This document shows, in pieces, positions 51,625 to 58,869 of a stretch of 64,000 nucleotides of DNA. The position numbers and the translations under genes are program-made. Origin of the DNA: Gemmatimonadota bacterium (GTDB taxonomy: Bacteria; Gemmatimonadota; Gemmatimonadetes; Gemmatimonadales; Gemmatimonadaceae); contig JADJRJ010000028.1 in NCBI GenBank assembly GCA_016712265.1, forward strand, positions 248,001-312,000, given 5' to 3'. The notes under the pieces are model-generated. The model worked only from the letters and a program-made list of their open reading frames with translations, ran no database searches and was not told the origin of the DNA. Position 1 is the first letter of the stretch. The number at the start of each line of letters is the position of its first letter.

Positions 51625-51966
51625 ATGGATCGCATCGTGGCCGGACTCGCGCTTATCGCGCTGCCACTCACCGCACAAACACGGGTGATCAGGGGGCCAC
51701 CCGATCTCGGCACTCCGCGGAACATGCCCCCGGGGCCTTCCGTCACCGATTGGCAACCGCGCGCGCGTGCCGTCACGGAGGGTACGATTGTGCTTACGGA
51801 GCCAAGCTTCCGGGTCGCCGATCTGCGCGTCGCCATCGGACAGGTCCGCCGACTGCCGGTGAACGTCGCCGTGAGTACGCCAACCGTGCGCGACCGCAAG
51901 GTGACCGTCTGTGGTTCGAGTGAGAGTGGGTGTGGTGGCCACACGGCATCGGTGGCGGTGAGCTGA
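51625..51966 (+). CDS. Small exported protein of unknown function
   Basis: 113 residues from ATG 51625, preceded by GGAGGGG at 5-base spacing, a strong ribosome site that fixes the start. Signal peptide MDRIVAGLALIALPLTAQ. Mature part is beta-rich with two cysteines near the end (VTVCGSSESGCGGH). No family recognised. It converges with the next gene (13 bp between stops). Confidence 0.6.
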   Translation: MDRIVAGLALIALPLTAQTRVIRGPPDLGTPRNMPPGPSVTDWQPRARAVTEGTIVLTEPSFRVADLRVAIGQVRRLPVNVAVSTPTVRDRKVTVCGSSESGCGGHTASVAVS

Positions 51967-51979
51967 GGGCGGGGCGCCC

Positions 51980-52948
51980 CTACATCCCGCTCATGGCCGC
52001 GCTGGCCGCCTTGTACGCCTCGGCGTTCCAGAACGCGCGTCCGCAGGTGTCGCCCCCCTGGCCGATCGCCTGGGCATTGAATGACGCCCGCTGGGCGAAC
52101 CCGGCGCCGTCCAGCTCCACCGTGCGACGTTCGCCCCCGGCAAGCTCGGTGAACACCAGCGTTCCCTTCGATGCGTTGTAACTGACGAACGCGACCGCCT
52201 CGCCCTTCAGCTTGAGCATGTAGGCGGGGGAAAGGCCGCATACCGTGGCACCATCCTTGGCGATTGCGTCGTCGCTCTTCGTAGGTGCCGTGGTGGGTGT
52301 GGCGGCCTGCGCCTGGATCGCCTTGAACTTCGCCGCGGTCTCTTCCTGCAGCCGAGCGTTGGCCTCCTTGCGCTCGGCATCGCTGCCTGTGGTTTGTGCG
52401 CTCGCACTACCGCCAGCTCCTGCGTTCCTGGCTTGCGAGCGTCGCCATGCTCGTTCGCTCAGCGAGTCGGCCTGGCAAGCCATGATCTCCCGCCGCCGTG
52501 CGACGACCTCGTCACTCGTCCACTCCGCCTTGGTGCAGCCGAACTCGTCCGAGTAGCCGGTATCGCCCTTTCCCTTCGCCGCCGTTGGGGGGAGCAGCAG
52601 TCCCTGCTTGGCGAGTGAGTCGCAGTCGTTCGACGTCACGATCCCATTACGCGTCATGATCACCGTGGGAATCGCGGCGGTGCTGACCCTCATCCGGCCG
52701 GTGGCGGGGTCGACCGTGGCGTCCCCGGGGCGCGCGAGGTCGTGGGCACCGAGGTACCCCGTCTTGATCCCGTCGAAGCAGGTGAGCCACTGGCCGTCCT
52801 GTACCCGCAGCCGCCCGCGCACCGTGTATTCCTTGCCCTGCGCCGCCTTCTTGAGCTTGTCCATGAGCCCCTGCGCGTGCGCCGACTCTGCGTAGCCGGT
52901 CAGGGCGAGGGCGACGAGCGCCGAGCTGAAGCAACACCTGAATGCCAT
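51980..52948 (-). CDS. Exported protein of unknown function
   Basis: 322 residues, signal peptide MAFRCCFSSALVALALTGYAESAHAQ. Mature part has eight cysteines or so, spread (LTCFDG, SNDCDS, FGCTKAE, IMACQAD, TVCGLSP, DTCGRAF), a helical Ala/Gln/Lys-rich stretch at about 180-230 and a beta-rich end. No domain recognised. Single gene with its own 197-bp upstream region, shared with the truncated duplicate at 53146. Confidence 0.6.
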   Translation of the reverse strand: MAFRCCFSSALVALALTGYAESAHAQGLMDKLKKAAQGKEYTVRGRLRVQDGQWLTCFDGIKTGYLGAHDLARPGDATVDPATGRMRVSTAAIPTVIMTRNGIVTSNDCDSLAKQGLLLPPTAAKGKGDTGYSDEFGCTKAEWTSDEVVARRREIMACQADSLSERAWRRSQARNAGAGGSASAQTTGSDAERKEANARLQEETAAKFKAIQAQAATPTTAPTKSDDAIAKDGATVCGLSPAYMLKLKGEAVAFVSYNASKGTLVFTELAGGERRTVELDGAGFAQRASFNAQAIGQGGDTCGRAFWNAEAYKAASAAMSGM

Positions 52949-53037
52949 GCCACCCTCCGTGGGATCACGACCGTATGGTCATGCGGGAGCCGGCTTTGTG
53001 CAAGGCAGCGCCGGGCCTCGGTCGATCGGGTGTGGGG

Positions 53038-53250
53038 CCCGGTGCAGGTCAACGCGCCGTCATGATGACCGGCGCGTGGCACCGGCGTTCGTGACACTTT
53101 GCGGGAGGTCGGGCCGTACACCCGGGAAACCAAACGCGTACCGCCATGTCGACCGTTCGCACCCCCGAGGAGCAGCGCCAGGAGTTCTCACGGGGCCGCA
53201 TGCTGGCCATGCCGCTGGCCGGCACCATCGCCTGGGCCGTGATCGGGATC
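53038..53250 (+). repeat. Left copy of island-flanking duplication
   Basis: Aligns with 58111-58325 (right copy): about 107 bp of upstream sequence, including an identical ACACCCGGGAAACCAAACGC block, plus the first ~105 bp of the coding region. By eye about 88% identical in the coding part, with mostly synonymous changes. The copies bracket the 5-kb accessory island. Confidence 0.8.
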
Positions 53251-53256
53251 TCTTGA
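53146..53256 (+). pseudogene. Truncated copy of the 58221 membrane protein gene
   Basis: ATG 53146 opens MSTVRTPEEQRQEFSRGRML..., which matches the first 34 residues of the intact gene at 58221-58790, then breaks off after AWAVIGIS and stops at 53256. The upstream region is duplicated too. Third-position-biased differences mean that this copy evolved under coding constraint before it was cut. An IS5 remnant begins about 130 bp downstream and may mark the deletion or insertion that truncated it. Confidence 0.8.
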
Positions 53257-53389
53257 ACGACCTCTTCAGTGCCCACACCTAGAGAGACTCTGGACAACTC
53301 GCTCTTGCGTGCCGAGTGATCTGGTCTGGTATTGCCGGGTGACCGAGCATCCGGGAGCGGCGGCATGAGCGAGCAGCGGACGTTGGCTA

Positions 53390-53578
53390 GTGCGGCAATT
53401 CGCTCGGGTCGAGCTGGGGGATGACCCGGTGCCGGATGAGTCGACGATCCTGCGACTCGGCCATCGGAGCAGCACGGTACCGGCCCAGCTCTTTGCGGTG
53501 GTGCGGAGTCTGTTGGCGGACCAGAGCCTGTTGCTCAACGCCGGGACGATAGCGGACTCCACGATCCTGCATGCATGA
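53390..53578 (+). mobile_element. IS5-family transposase fragment
   Basis: About 62 codons read RQFARVELGDDPVPDESTIL, then RHR-like and GTIADSTILHA, which is the N-terminal catalytic-side segment of IS5-type transposases (usual form: RRF..LDLGDDRIPDESTIL...GTIVDATI). The first catalytic Asp region is cut by a stop at 53576 and the rest of the transposase is missing, so the element is dead. Sequence from 53257 to 53389 is probably its degraded upstream part; I see no inverted ends. Confidence 0.75.
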
Positions 53579-53678
53579 GACAACCGGGTGTGCGGATGAT
53601 GTCGTCAAACGTTATTGTGCACGGGCCGCTGGCAAAATACTCTTCCGGCTCATCACACTTCACAGGAGGAGAGGGCTT

Positions 53679-53897
53679 ATGCGACGGAGTATCTGGCGAC
53701 TTTCGGCGGCGATGCTCGCGATGGCGGCTGCCGGCATGCCGGTCGCGGCGATGGATGCGGGTTGTCCAAGCCACCTCACCGGTCCAGGAGGCGTCGTCTG
53801 CCACAACACAGCAGGAACCAGCTGCAGTTCCTGCACGTACAACTGCGGAAGCGCGGGCACACACACCTGGGACGTTTGTGGCCTGATCGAGGGCTAG
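53679..53897 (+). CDS. Six-cysteine exported small peptide
   Basis: 72 residues, ATG 53679 with a strong AGGAGGA 8 bases upstream. Signal peptide of about 24 residues (RRSIWRLSAAMLAMAAAG, cleavage near PVAA). The roughly 45-residue remainder has six cysteines (29, 41, 49, 52, 56, 67), Gly/Ser/Thr-rich spacing with C-SS-C and no other recognisable domain. That composition suggests a disulfide-stabilised peptide with up to three bonds. A DsbA-like thiol oxidoreductase gene follows after a stem-loop, and a propeller protein after that. I found no match to a named family. Secreted bacteriocin-like, signal or structural peptide are all possible. Confidence 0.7.
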   Translation: MRRSIWRLSAAMLAMAAAGMPVAAMDAGCPSHLTGPGGVVCHNTAGTSCSSCTYNCGSAGTHTWDVCGLIEG

Positions 53898-53924
53898 CTC
53901 GCTATCGGCAGGGATTCAGGGTCA

Positions 53925-53956
53925 GGGGGCCATCTGGTTGGCAGGGGATGGCCCCC
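53925..53956 (+). promoter_or_regulatory. 10-bp stem-loop between peptide and DsbA genes
   Basis: GGGGGCCATC (53925-53934), 12-base loop, GATGGCCCCC (53947-53956): a perfect 10-bp stem in the 80-bp spacer. It ends 21 bases before the DsbA-like ATG and leaves the AGGA ribosome site free. Such structures after small-peptide genes often act as partial terminators or mRNA stabilisers, so that the peptide is made in excess of its helpers. Confidence 0.65.
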
Positions 53957-53977
53957 CGAATTCGCGGTGGAGGATTC

Positions 53978-54622
53978 ATGCGCGCCGTACAGAGGGTCGT
54001 GGACGGGATCACAATCGCCGCATTCGTTGGCGCGGCTTATCTTCTGAGTCGGCCAGGCTCCTCCCTGCGGGTGGAGTTGGACGATCACGCGTGGCGGCGC
54101 CAGATTGGGCGTGTGGCCAACGAACGATGGGCAGAACTGGTGAAGGTGGCGGTGGGCTCACGGGCAAACTCGGGTGAAGTGGATCTCATCGAAGTCACCG
54201 ACTACCAGTGCCCTTATTGCCGCCGCGCCACCGCGGTGGTCGACTCACTTGAGGCGGTGGGGATCCGTGTGGCCTACCTCCACGTTCCTCCGCCGTCGCG
54301 TCCCATGTCGCACCTCGGTGCGATCGCGGCCGTGTGCGCAGAGGACCAGTCGCGGTTGGCGCCATATCACCGATTGCTGATGGCCGACACCACCTGGTAC
54401 GGTGGGACGAGTTGGGAATCGTTGGCGAGCAGGAGTGGCATCGATTCGACCGCTTTCGTGACCTGCCTGCAGAGTGACAGCTCCAAGTCGGTCGTGAGCA
54501 AGCACGCGGACCTGGCGAAGGCACTGGGTGTGCGCGGAACACCAACGTTTGTCAGCCGCCTTGGAGTACGCGAGGGAGTTGTTGCAGCTGCCGAACTTGA
54601 GCGACTTGCGCGCAAGAGGTGA
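53978..54622 (+). CDS. Membrane-anchored DsbA/thioredoxin-like oxidoreductase
   Basis: 214 residues, ATG 53978 behind GGAGG. One N-terminal hydrophobic helix (about 10-25) serves as anchor or signal. Thioredoxin fold with active site DYQCPYCRRA (C-P-Y-C), then a helical insertion (SRLAPYHRLLMADTTWYGGTSWE) and the cis-Pro loop GVRGTPTFVSRLG. It should catalyse disulfide formation or exchange in the periplasm. The nearest obvious substrates are the six-Cys peptide upstream and the Cys-containing lipoprotein at 55882. It overlaps the next gene by 1 bp (TGATG). Confidence 0.85.
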   Translation: MRAVQRVVDGITIAAFVGAAYLLSRPGSSLRVELDDHAWRRQIGRVANERWAELVKVAVGSRANSGEVDLIEVTDYQCPYCRRATAVVDSLEAVGIRVAYLHVPPPSRPMSHLGAIAAVCAEDQSRLAPYHRLLMADTTWYGGTSWESLASRSGIDSTAFVTCLQSDSSKSVVSKHADLAKALGVRGTPTFVSRLGVREGVVAAAELERLARKR

Positions 54623-55812
54623 TGGCCATGTCGGGGGTCCGGAAATGGTCACATTGGGCGGCCCGCGCCCCCGCGCTCCTTGCTGCCGTGGTTGCGGCTT
54701 CCAGCGTGGCCCTGGGACAGCCGACGAAGCGTCTCACCATCAGCACGTCAGCGATCACGATGATGCACCAAGGCGAGCCCTTCGCGTTCGTGCGGCCCGT
54801 TGGAGCGTCGCGACTCTCCGACGGCAGCGTGGCGGTCGTCGAGGCCGAGGATCAGCGGATCCACGTGTTTGGTATGGACGGGAACCTCGTGGCCAGCGCT
54901 GGTGGGAAGGGGCAGGGGCCGGGCGAACTGGAGTTCGCGACGTCCATCCGGGCGGTGGGAGATTCCTTCGCCGTTGTCGAAGCCTCCCCGGGACCGAACC
55001 GAGTGAGCTACTTCCGCGTCGGGCAGCAGGGAACCCGGAAGGTCATCCGATTCCTCTCACGCCGTATGCTCTCGCACGGCAGCCCGCCCGAGACAGTCAC
55101 GCCACTCGCGATGACCGCTTCCGGTGTCCTCATCGTGAGCCCTGGCGGAATGAGGGTGTACAGGCCACCGCCGGTGATGCAGTCGCGAAGAGACTCCCTG
55201 ACGGTAGGAGTCCTGGCCCCGGCGGAGGGCTCGCTGAAGTGGGTCGGTCGATTTGCTGGCGCCACCATGACGACGTATCCACTTCCCAGAGTGCGCGCGG
55301 GAGCCGGCGTTGCGGTCCAGCGGATGCGTGGCAGCCTCCAAGTAGCAGGTGGAGCGTCGGAGGTGTGGGTGGGAGATACTGAATCGGGCGTCGTGCGCGC
55401 ATTCGATCGGGCCGGGGAGGTGAAGGCCACTCTGAGGCTGGTCGCTCCTCCAGTAGCAGCTACCATGCGGGCGATCGATGCCCTGAGGGATGACGAGTTG
55501 ACCGAGGTGACGACGGAACCTGACTCGGCGAGGGTACGCGCGGAATTCTCGACCACCGGTTGGCTCGGCACCCCGCCGTTATTCAAACGAATAGTTCCCG
55601 CAAACGATGACCGGCTCTGGGTAGAGCGATGGCCTGCGGCGGTCGGCGAGAGTATCGTGACCGTCACTGGCCAGCACGGTGAGGCCGTGTCAGTGCTCAT
55701 CCACCCATCCCGGTTCCGGCTCGTGGAAGTCAGCGATGGGCAAGCTATTCTCTTCCGCACCACCGACAGTGGGTTTATCAACGTGCAGATGGCCCGCATC
55801 GGTGGTGGGTGA
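54622..55812 (+). CDS. Exported six-bladed beta-propeller-like protein
   Basis: 396 residues from ATG 54622, overlapping the DsbA-like stop. Signal peptide ends at VALGQ. The repeated pattern (FAFVRPVGASRLSDGSVAVVEAED, IHVFGMDGNLVASAGGKGQGPGELEF, VVRAFDRAGEVKATLRL) is that of 6-bladed (NHL/TolB-like) propellers, especially the G-x-G-P-G-E-L/F motif. Such proteins usually bind peptides or glycans. In Bacteroidota, related propeller lipoproteins are found beside small exported peptides (NVEALA type), a similar arrangement. Role in recognising or sensing the peptide is inferred. Confidence 0.8.
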   Translation: MAMSGVRKWSHWAARAPALLAAVVAASSVALGQPTKRLTISTSAITMMHQGEPFAFVRPVGASRLSDGSVAVVEAEDQRIHVFGMDGNLVASAGGKGQGPGELEFATSIRAVGDSFAVVEASPGPNRVSYFRVGQQGTRKVIRFLSRRMLSHGSPPETVTPLAMTASGVLIVSPGGMRVYRPPPVMQSRRDSLTVGVLAPAEGSLKWVGRFAGATMTTYPLPRVRAGAGVAVQRMRGSLQVAGGASEVWVGDTESGVVRAFDRAGEVKATLRLVAPPVAATMRAIDALRDDELTEVTTEPDSARVRAEFSTTGWLGTPPLFKRIVPANDDRLWVERWPAAVGESIVTVTGQHGEAVSVLIHPSRFRLVEVSDGQAILFRTTDSGFINVQMARIGGG

Positions 55813-55881
55813 GCTGGTCGCGTGGCGCGCACAGGTCGCGCTGGAAGGTCGGGAGATCTCGAACGGGAGGCACATGTGCAT

Positions 55882-56379
55882 ATGTCTGGGCGTCGCGCAT
55901 GGATGGTCGCGCTGGCTGTCGTTGGGTGCGAACAGCCAGGCGATCGCGCCATCCAGTCGGAGACCGCGTTGCCACCCATTCCCCGCAGGCCGGTGGCGTT
56001 CTTCGGGACATGGCAGCGAGTGGCTCCCATCGGACTGCGCGGCGGCCTGGTCCAATTCACGGCTGAGGCGCGGGCCGCCGGTGCCGTACCATGGCCCGGG
56101 CGCGGGATGGTCCCGATCGACGGATGGGAAGTGCGCTTCATGTCACGCGATCCCGTCGGGAGCCGGCAAGATTGGCGATCCGGGTACTCCGACGGTGGAG
56201 ATGCCTCATGCCTCTCCGGTGACTCATCGTGCGTCAGCTTGCCCATGCTTTGCGTGAGCGCTCGGGGTGAATGGCTGTGCGAAGCGTTCGAGGTGAGCGC
56301 CGATTCCCTCCTGACGTCGTCCGGCCTGAGGTATGCTCGTGTCCGTGAGACGGCGGACTCCACGAACCGCCGACCGTGA
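55882..56379 (+). CDS. Small lipoprotein with cysteine cluster
   Basis: 165 residues from ATG 55882. MSGRRAWMVALAVVGCEQPGD gives a short signal with lipobox VVGC16. The C-terminal third has four cysteines close together (DASCLSGDSSCVSLPMLCVSARGEWLCEAF) suited to disulfide bonding by the neighbouring DsbA-like protein. No family recognised. It is 69 bp after the propeller gene, same direction. Confidence 0.65.
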   Translation: MSGRRAWMVALAVVGCEQPGDRAIQSETALPPIPRRPVAFFGTWQRVAPIGLRGGLVQFTAEARAAGAVPWPGRGMVPIDGWEVRFMSRDPVGSRQDWRSGYSDGGDASCLSGDSSCVSLPMLCVSARGEWLCEAFEVSADSLLTSSGLRYARVRETADSTNRRP

Positions 56380-56392
56380 CACAGGGTGATTC

Positions 56393-56617
56393 GTGAGCGC
56401 CGCTCCCGCGTGGGCCAGGCGCGGTCGCGACTGGCGCATCGTCATGGAGTTCGACGTATTGAGGACGATGTGGCCCCCGGCTCCGTCTGGCGTTGCCTGG
56501 GTTCTCCGAAACGGGGCTGAGGGAGAGCCCAGTCGAATCGATGTGTTCGCGCCCACCGGCGTCCTGACGGACCGCGTGACTGCGGCCGCTTTCCCCTCTT
56601 CTTTCTCACCGATTTGA
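56393..56617 (+). pseudogene. Probable fragment of a second propeller protein
   Basis: 74 codons from GTG 56393 read like the last blade of the neighbouring propeller family (GVAWVLRNGAEGEPSRIDVFAPTGVLTDRV, compare IHVFGMDGNLV), but nothing upstream belongs to it. It could be the 3' remnant of a deleted paralogue, or a short unrelated gene. The start has no ribosome site. Confidence 0.45.
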
Positions 56618-56706
56618 CCTATGTCGCGGCGGACAGCCGGCGGATGGCCCGGGTGTGCGCCTCTGCAGGTACCTTCGCTTCGCCGCTGGAGCGCAGACTG
56701 AAACGG

Positions 56707-57453
56707 TTAGGAGACGCGCTTCGGACGCTGGCGAGCACGCAGCACGCGCATCTGGAGCGCTTGAACGGAGGGGGCACCGAGAGCGTCTGCAACATCGTGC
56801 CAAGGCATGTCTGCGTCGTGGAGTTGCATCGCGAGCGAAACGATCCGGTCCTGCAACAGGACGCGCATGGGTGGGAGGCGCACTGCCTTGAGGTCGCGCT
56901 CGGCTCGCCGCAGTGGTATGCGCAGCTGATCGAGGAATGCCGTCACGCGCTATGGGGGCGATGGGTCGCGACGCAGGGCCACGAGAATCCGGATGGCCTC
57001 GAGGTTTCCGTACCCCCTGACTTCAGCAGCTGGCGCATCGAACCCCCGAGGATCGAGCCGGGCATACACCTGACGAACCCTACGCAACTTGTCGAGCAGC
57101 CGATGCTCCTCATCCGGCGACGTGAAGAAGAGATCATCCACACCAATGCGTGCCAGAACATCGAGACGTCGGTGCGCCCGCGCCGAGCCGCTGGCTATGA
57201 CGAACAGAAGCGCCGCCGGTCTCTCATTGCGCAGTGACCGAGCGCATTGCAGAGAGGTCGGCTCACCATCGTCGACGAGGAGGCAGGGTGTCCTGTCAGA
57301 TACCCCCCCTGAAGGGGGTAAGAAGGAAGGGGAGAAAACGACTGGTTGCCACGGGGCTCGCTGCAAGGAGCCGGCGACCATCGGCATCAGCCATGTGAGT
57401 CGCGTATCGACAAGCACCGGCTCGCGCTCGTGGGAGTTCCCGCTTGTGGTCAT
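56707..57453 (-). pseudogene. AraC-type regulator interrupted by one in-frame TAG
   Basis: From ATG 57453 the frame runs 167 codons to an amber TAG at 56952-56950 and then continues in the same frame (RVTAFLDQLRIPLRRAERDL...) to a TAA at 56707. The first part has a receiver-like region (PCLLVDDGEPTS, ARIGVDDLFFTSPDEEHRLL). The second part is a C-terminal AraC-like double helix-turn-helix (RAERDLKAVRLPPMRVLLQDR, WHDVADALGAPSVQALQMR). A single nonsense codon thus separates domains that belong together. Either the gene is recently inactivated, or the window has a sequencing error or rare readthrough. It converges with the peptide/DsbA/propeller set and may have regulated it. Confidence 0.7.
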
Positions 57454-57599
57454 CGTTCACACATATCAGAATCCTCACCAACTGAACACTCGTGCAAACC
57501 CCAGTATGCCAGCCGAGCTCGCTGGCTGACCCTGCCCACATGTCAGAGGCAGGAAGCGAAGAGGGGCGAAGCAGGCCGTCGACGAGGAGCGCTGCGCCT

Positions 57600-57870
57600 T
57601 CGAGCACGGTACCTGGCGACCCGTCGTCACCGAAAGCGGCGGGAAAGCTCCTCGTCTGCGGAATACTCGAGCACGGCTTCGCTCGCATTCTCAGCGACAC
57701 CTGCACGCACGAGTATCTCCTGGCGTTCTCCTGCAAGGTCGGTACTTCTTCCCGAGCTGCCACGCCACGCGCCTCGCCATCTGGACGCAGTGGCTCGACA
57801 CCAAGCTGCTTGCGCCCGTGTCGCACCGGCGGGTGGTACTCACCGTCCCCAAGCCGCTGGCCGTGGGTGG
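57600..57870 (+). mobile_element. IS91-family transposase fragment, frameshifted
   Basis: Two frames together spell the zinc-binding N-terminal domain of IS91-type (Y2) transposases: LLVCGILEHGFARILSDTC and THEYLLAFSCK in one frame, then after a shift near 57738 RYFFPSCHATRLAIWTQWLD and LAPVSHRRVVLTVPKPL in another. The catalytic tyrosine domain is missing. Dead remnant. The 140 bp between it and the regulator (57454-57590) hold no gene that I recognise. Confidence 0.75.
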
Positions 57871-57930
57871 TCTCCTCCCCACCAGCGGGGCCCGGGAGAG
57901 GTTGATCCGCCGGACGGCGGGGGAAGACCC

Positions 57931-58104
57931 ATGAAGAGATCTCGATTCACCGCCGAGCAGATCGTCGGGATCCTGCGGGAGGCCGCGGCGGGGAGTCCGG
58001 GGCGCCAGGTGGCTTGGAAGCACGGTAGCACGGAGACGACGTCGTACCGCTGGCAAAGCGTGTACGGCGGGATGCGAACGGATGAGGCGAAGCGCCAACG
58101 GCAG
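57931..58104 (+). mobile_element. IS3-family OrfA fragment
   Basis: From ATG 57931: MKRSRFTAEQIVGILREAAA, then WKHGSTETTSYRWQSVYGGM and DEAKRQRQ, the helix-turn-helix transposase subunit OrfA of IS3-group elements (usual form MKRSRFTEEQIIGILKE...YKWKAKYGGM). It ends where the right flanking repeat begins; OrfB with the DDE domain is absent. The usual leucine-zipper end is lost. Confidence 0.8.
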
Positions 58105-58110
58105 GGTGCG

Positions 58111-58325
58111 CAGCCTGGTGCAGTCCAACGCGCCGCCCCGGGATCGGCGCCGGACGGCAGCGTTCGTGACACTTCGCACACGGTCGAGCCGTACACCCGG
58201 GAAACCAAACGCCTGCACCCATGTCCACCGTTCGCACACTCGAGGAGCAGCGCCAGGAGTTCTCACGGGGGCGCATGCTGGCGATGCCGATCGCCGGCAC
58301 GATCGCCTGGGCGGTGGTCGGCACC
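58111..58325 (+). repeat. Right copy of island-flanking duplication
   Basis: Counterpart of 53038-53250. Contains the promoter region and the first 105 bp of the intact membrane protein gene. Begins directly after the IS3 fragment. Confidence 0.8.
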
Positions 58326-58790
58326 TTCGGCCCGATGCTCGACGTGGGGAGGGCTGGCCTGTTGATGTATGTCGCGACGGGTTCGATCGCCTACCTGGGG
58401 ATGTTCATCTCCCGGTTTACCGGTGAACACTTCCTCGACAAGTCGAAGCCGAAGAACGTGTTTGACGCCCTGTTCTTTCACGGGATGGCGCAGGCGGTGC
58501 TGGTGTACTCCATCGCGATTCCCTTCGCCATTGAGGTGCCCAGCTCGGCGCCGCTGAGTGTGGGGATCCTGGCCGGCCTGATGTGGATTCCCGTGTCGTG
58601 GATCGTGCAACATTGGATCGGGTGGTTTCACACCGTCACGCGCACCGTACTGATCGTCGCGGCGTGGTATGCCTTTCCCACGGAGCGATTCCTGACCATT
58701 CCGTGGATCATCGTGGGGGTCTACCTCGTGACGATCGCCGTGCTGGAGAGGCGCTGGCGGCGCGTGCGCGGGGCGGCGCGCGCCGGGTAG
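58221..58790 (+). CDS. Intact multi-helix membrane protein (DUF7010-like)
   Basis: 189 residues, ATG 58221. A hydrophilic N terminus (TLEEQRQEFSRGRML) is followed by about six hydrophobic helices (27-47, 49-65, 86-103, 112-131, 138-153, 157-172). Family identity is tentative (it resembles DUF7010-type membrane proteins). Function unknown. A truncated paralogue with the same promoter lies at 53146. Followed by a serine hydrolase gene after 79 bp. Confidence 0.75.
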   Translation: MSTVRTLEEQRQEFSRGRMLAMPIAGTIAWAVVGTFGPMLDVGRAGLLMYVATGSIAYLGMFISRFTGEHFLDKSKPKNVFDALFFHGMAQAVLVYSIAIPFAIEVPSSAPLSVGILAGLMWIPVSWIVQHWIGWFHTVTRTVLIVAAWYAFPTERFLTIPWIIVGVYLVTIAVLERRWRRVRGAARAG

Positions 58791-58869
58791 CTCAAGGCCC
58801 GGGTCGGATTCAACGAGGGACAGGGCCCAGCCGACTACACGTCCGCCGCGCGGCCGGCATCCAACGATC

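Noticed and set aside
53257..58110. Island as an integrative element with att sites
   Set aside because: The flanking copies are only about 88% identical and extend over promoter plus coding sequence; there is no integrase or excisionase gene. Recombination between paralogues or IS capture fits better.
57346..58365. 339-codon open frame spanning the IS91 and IS3 remnants
   Set aside because: It joins unrelated pieces by chance; only the parts reading as IS91 zinc domain and IS3 OrfA are meaningful.
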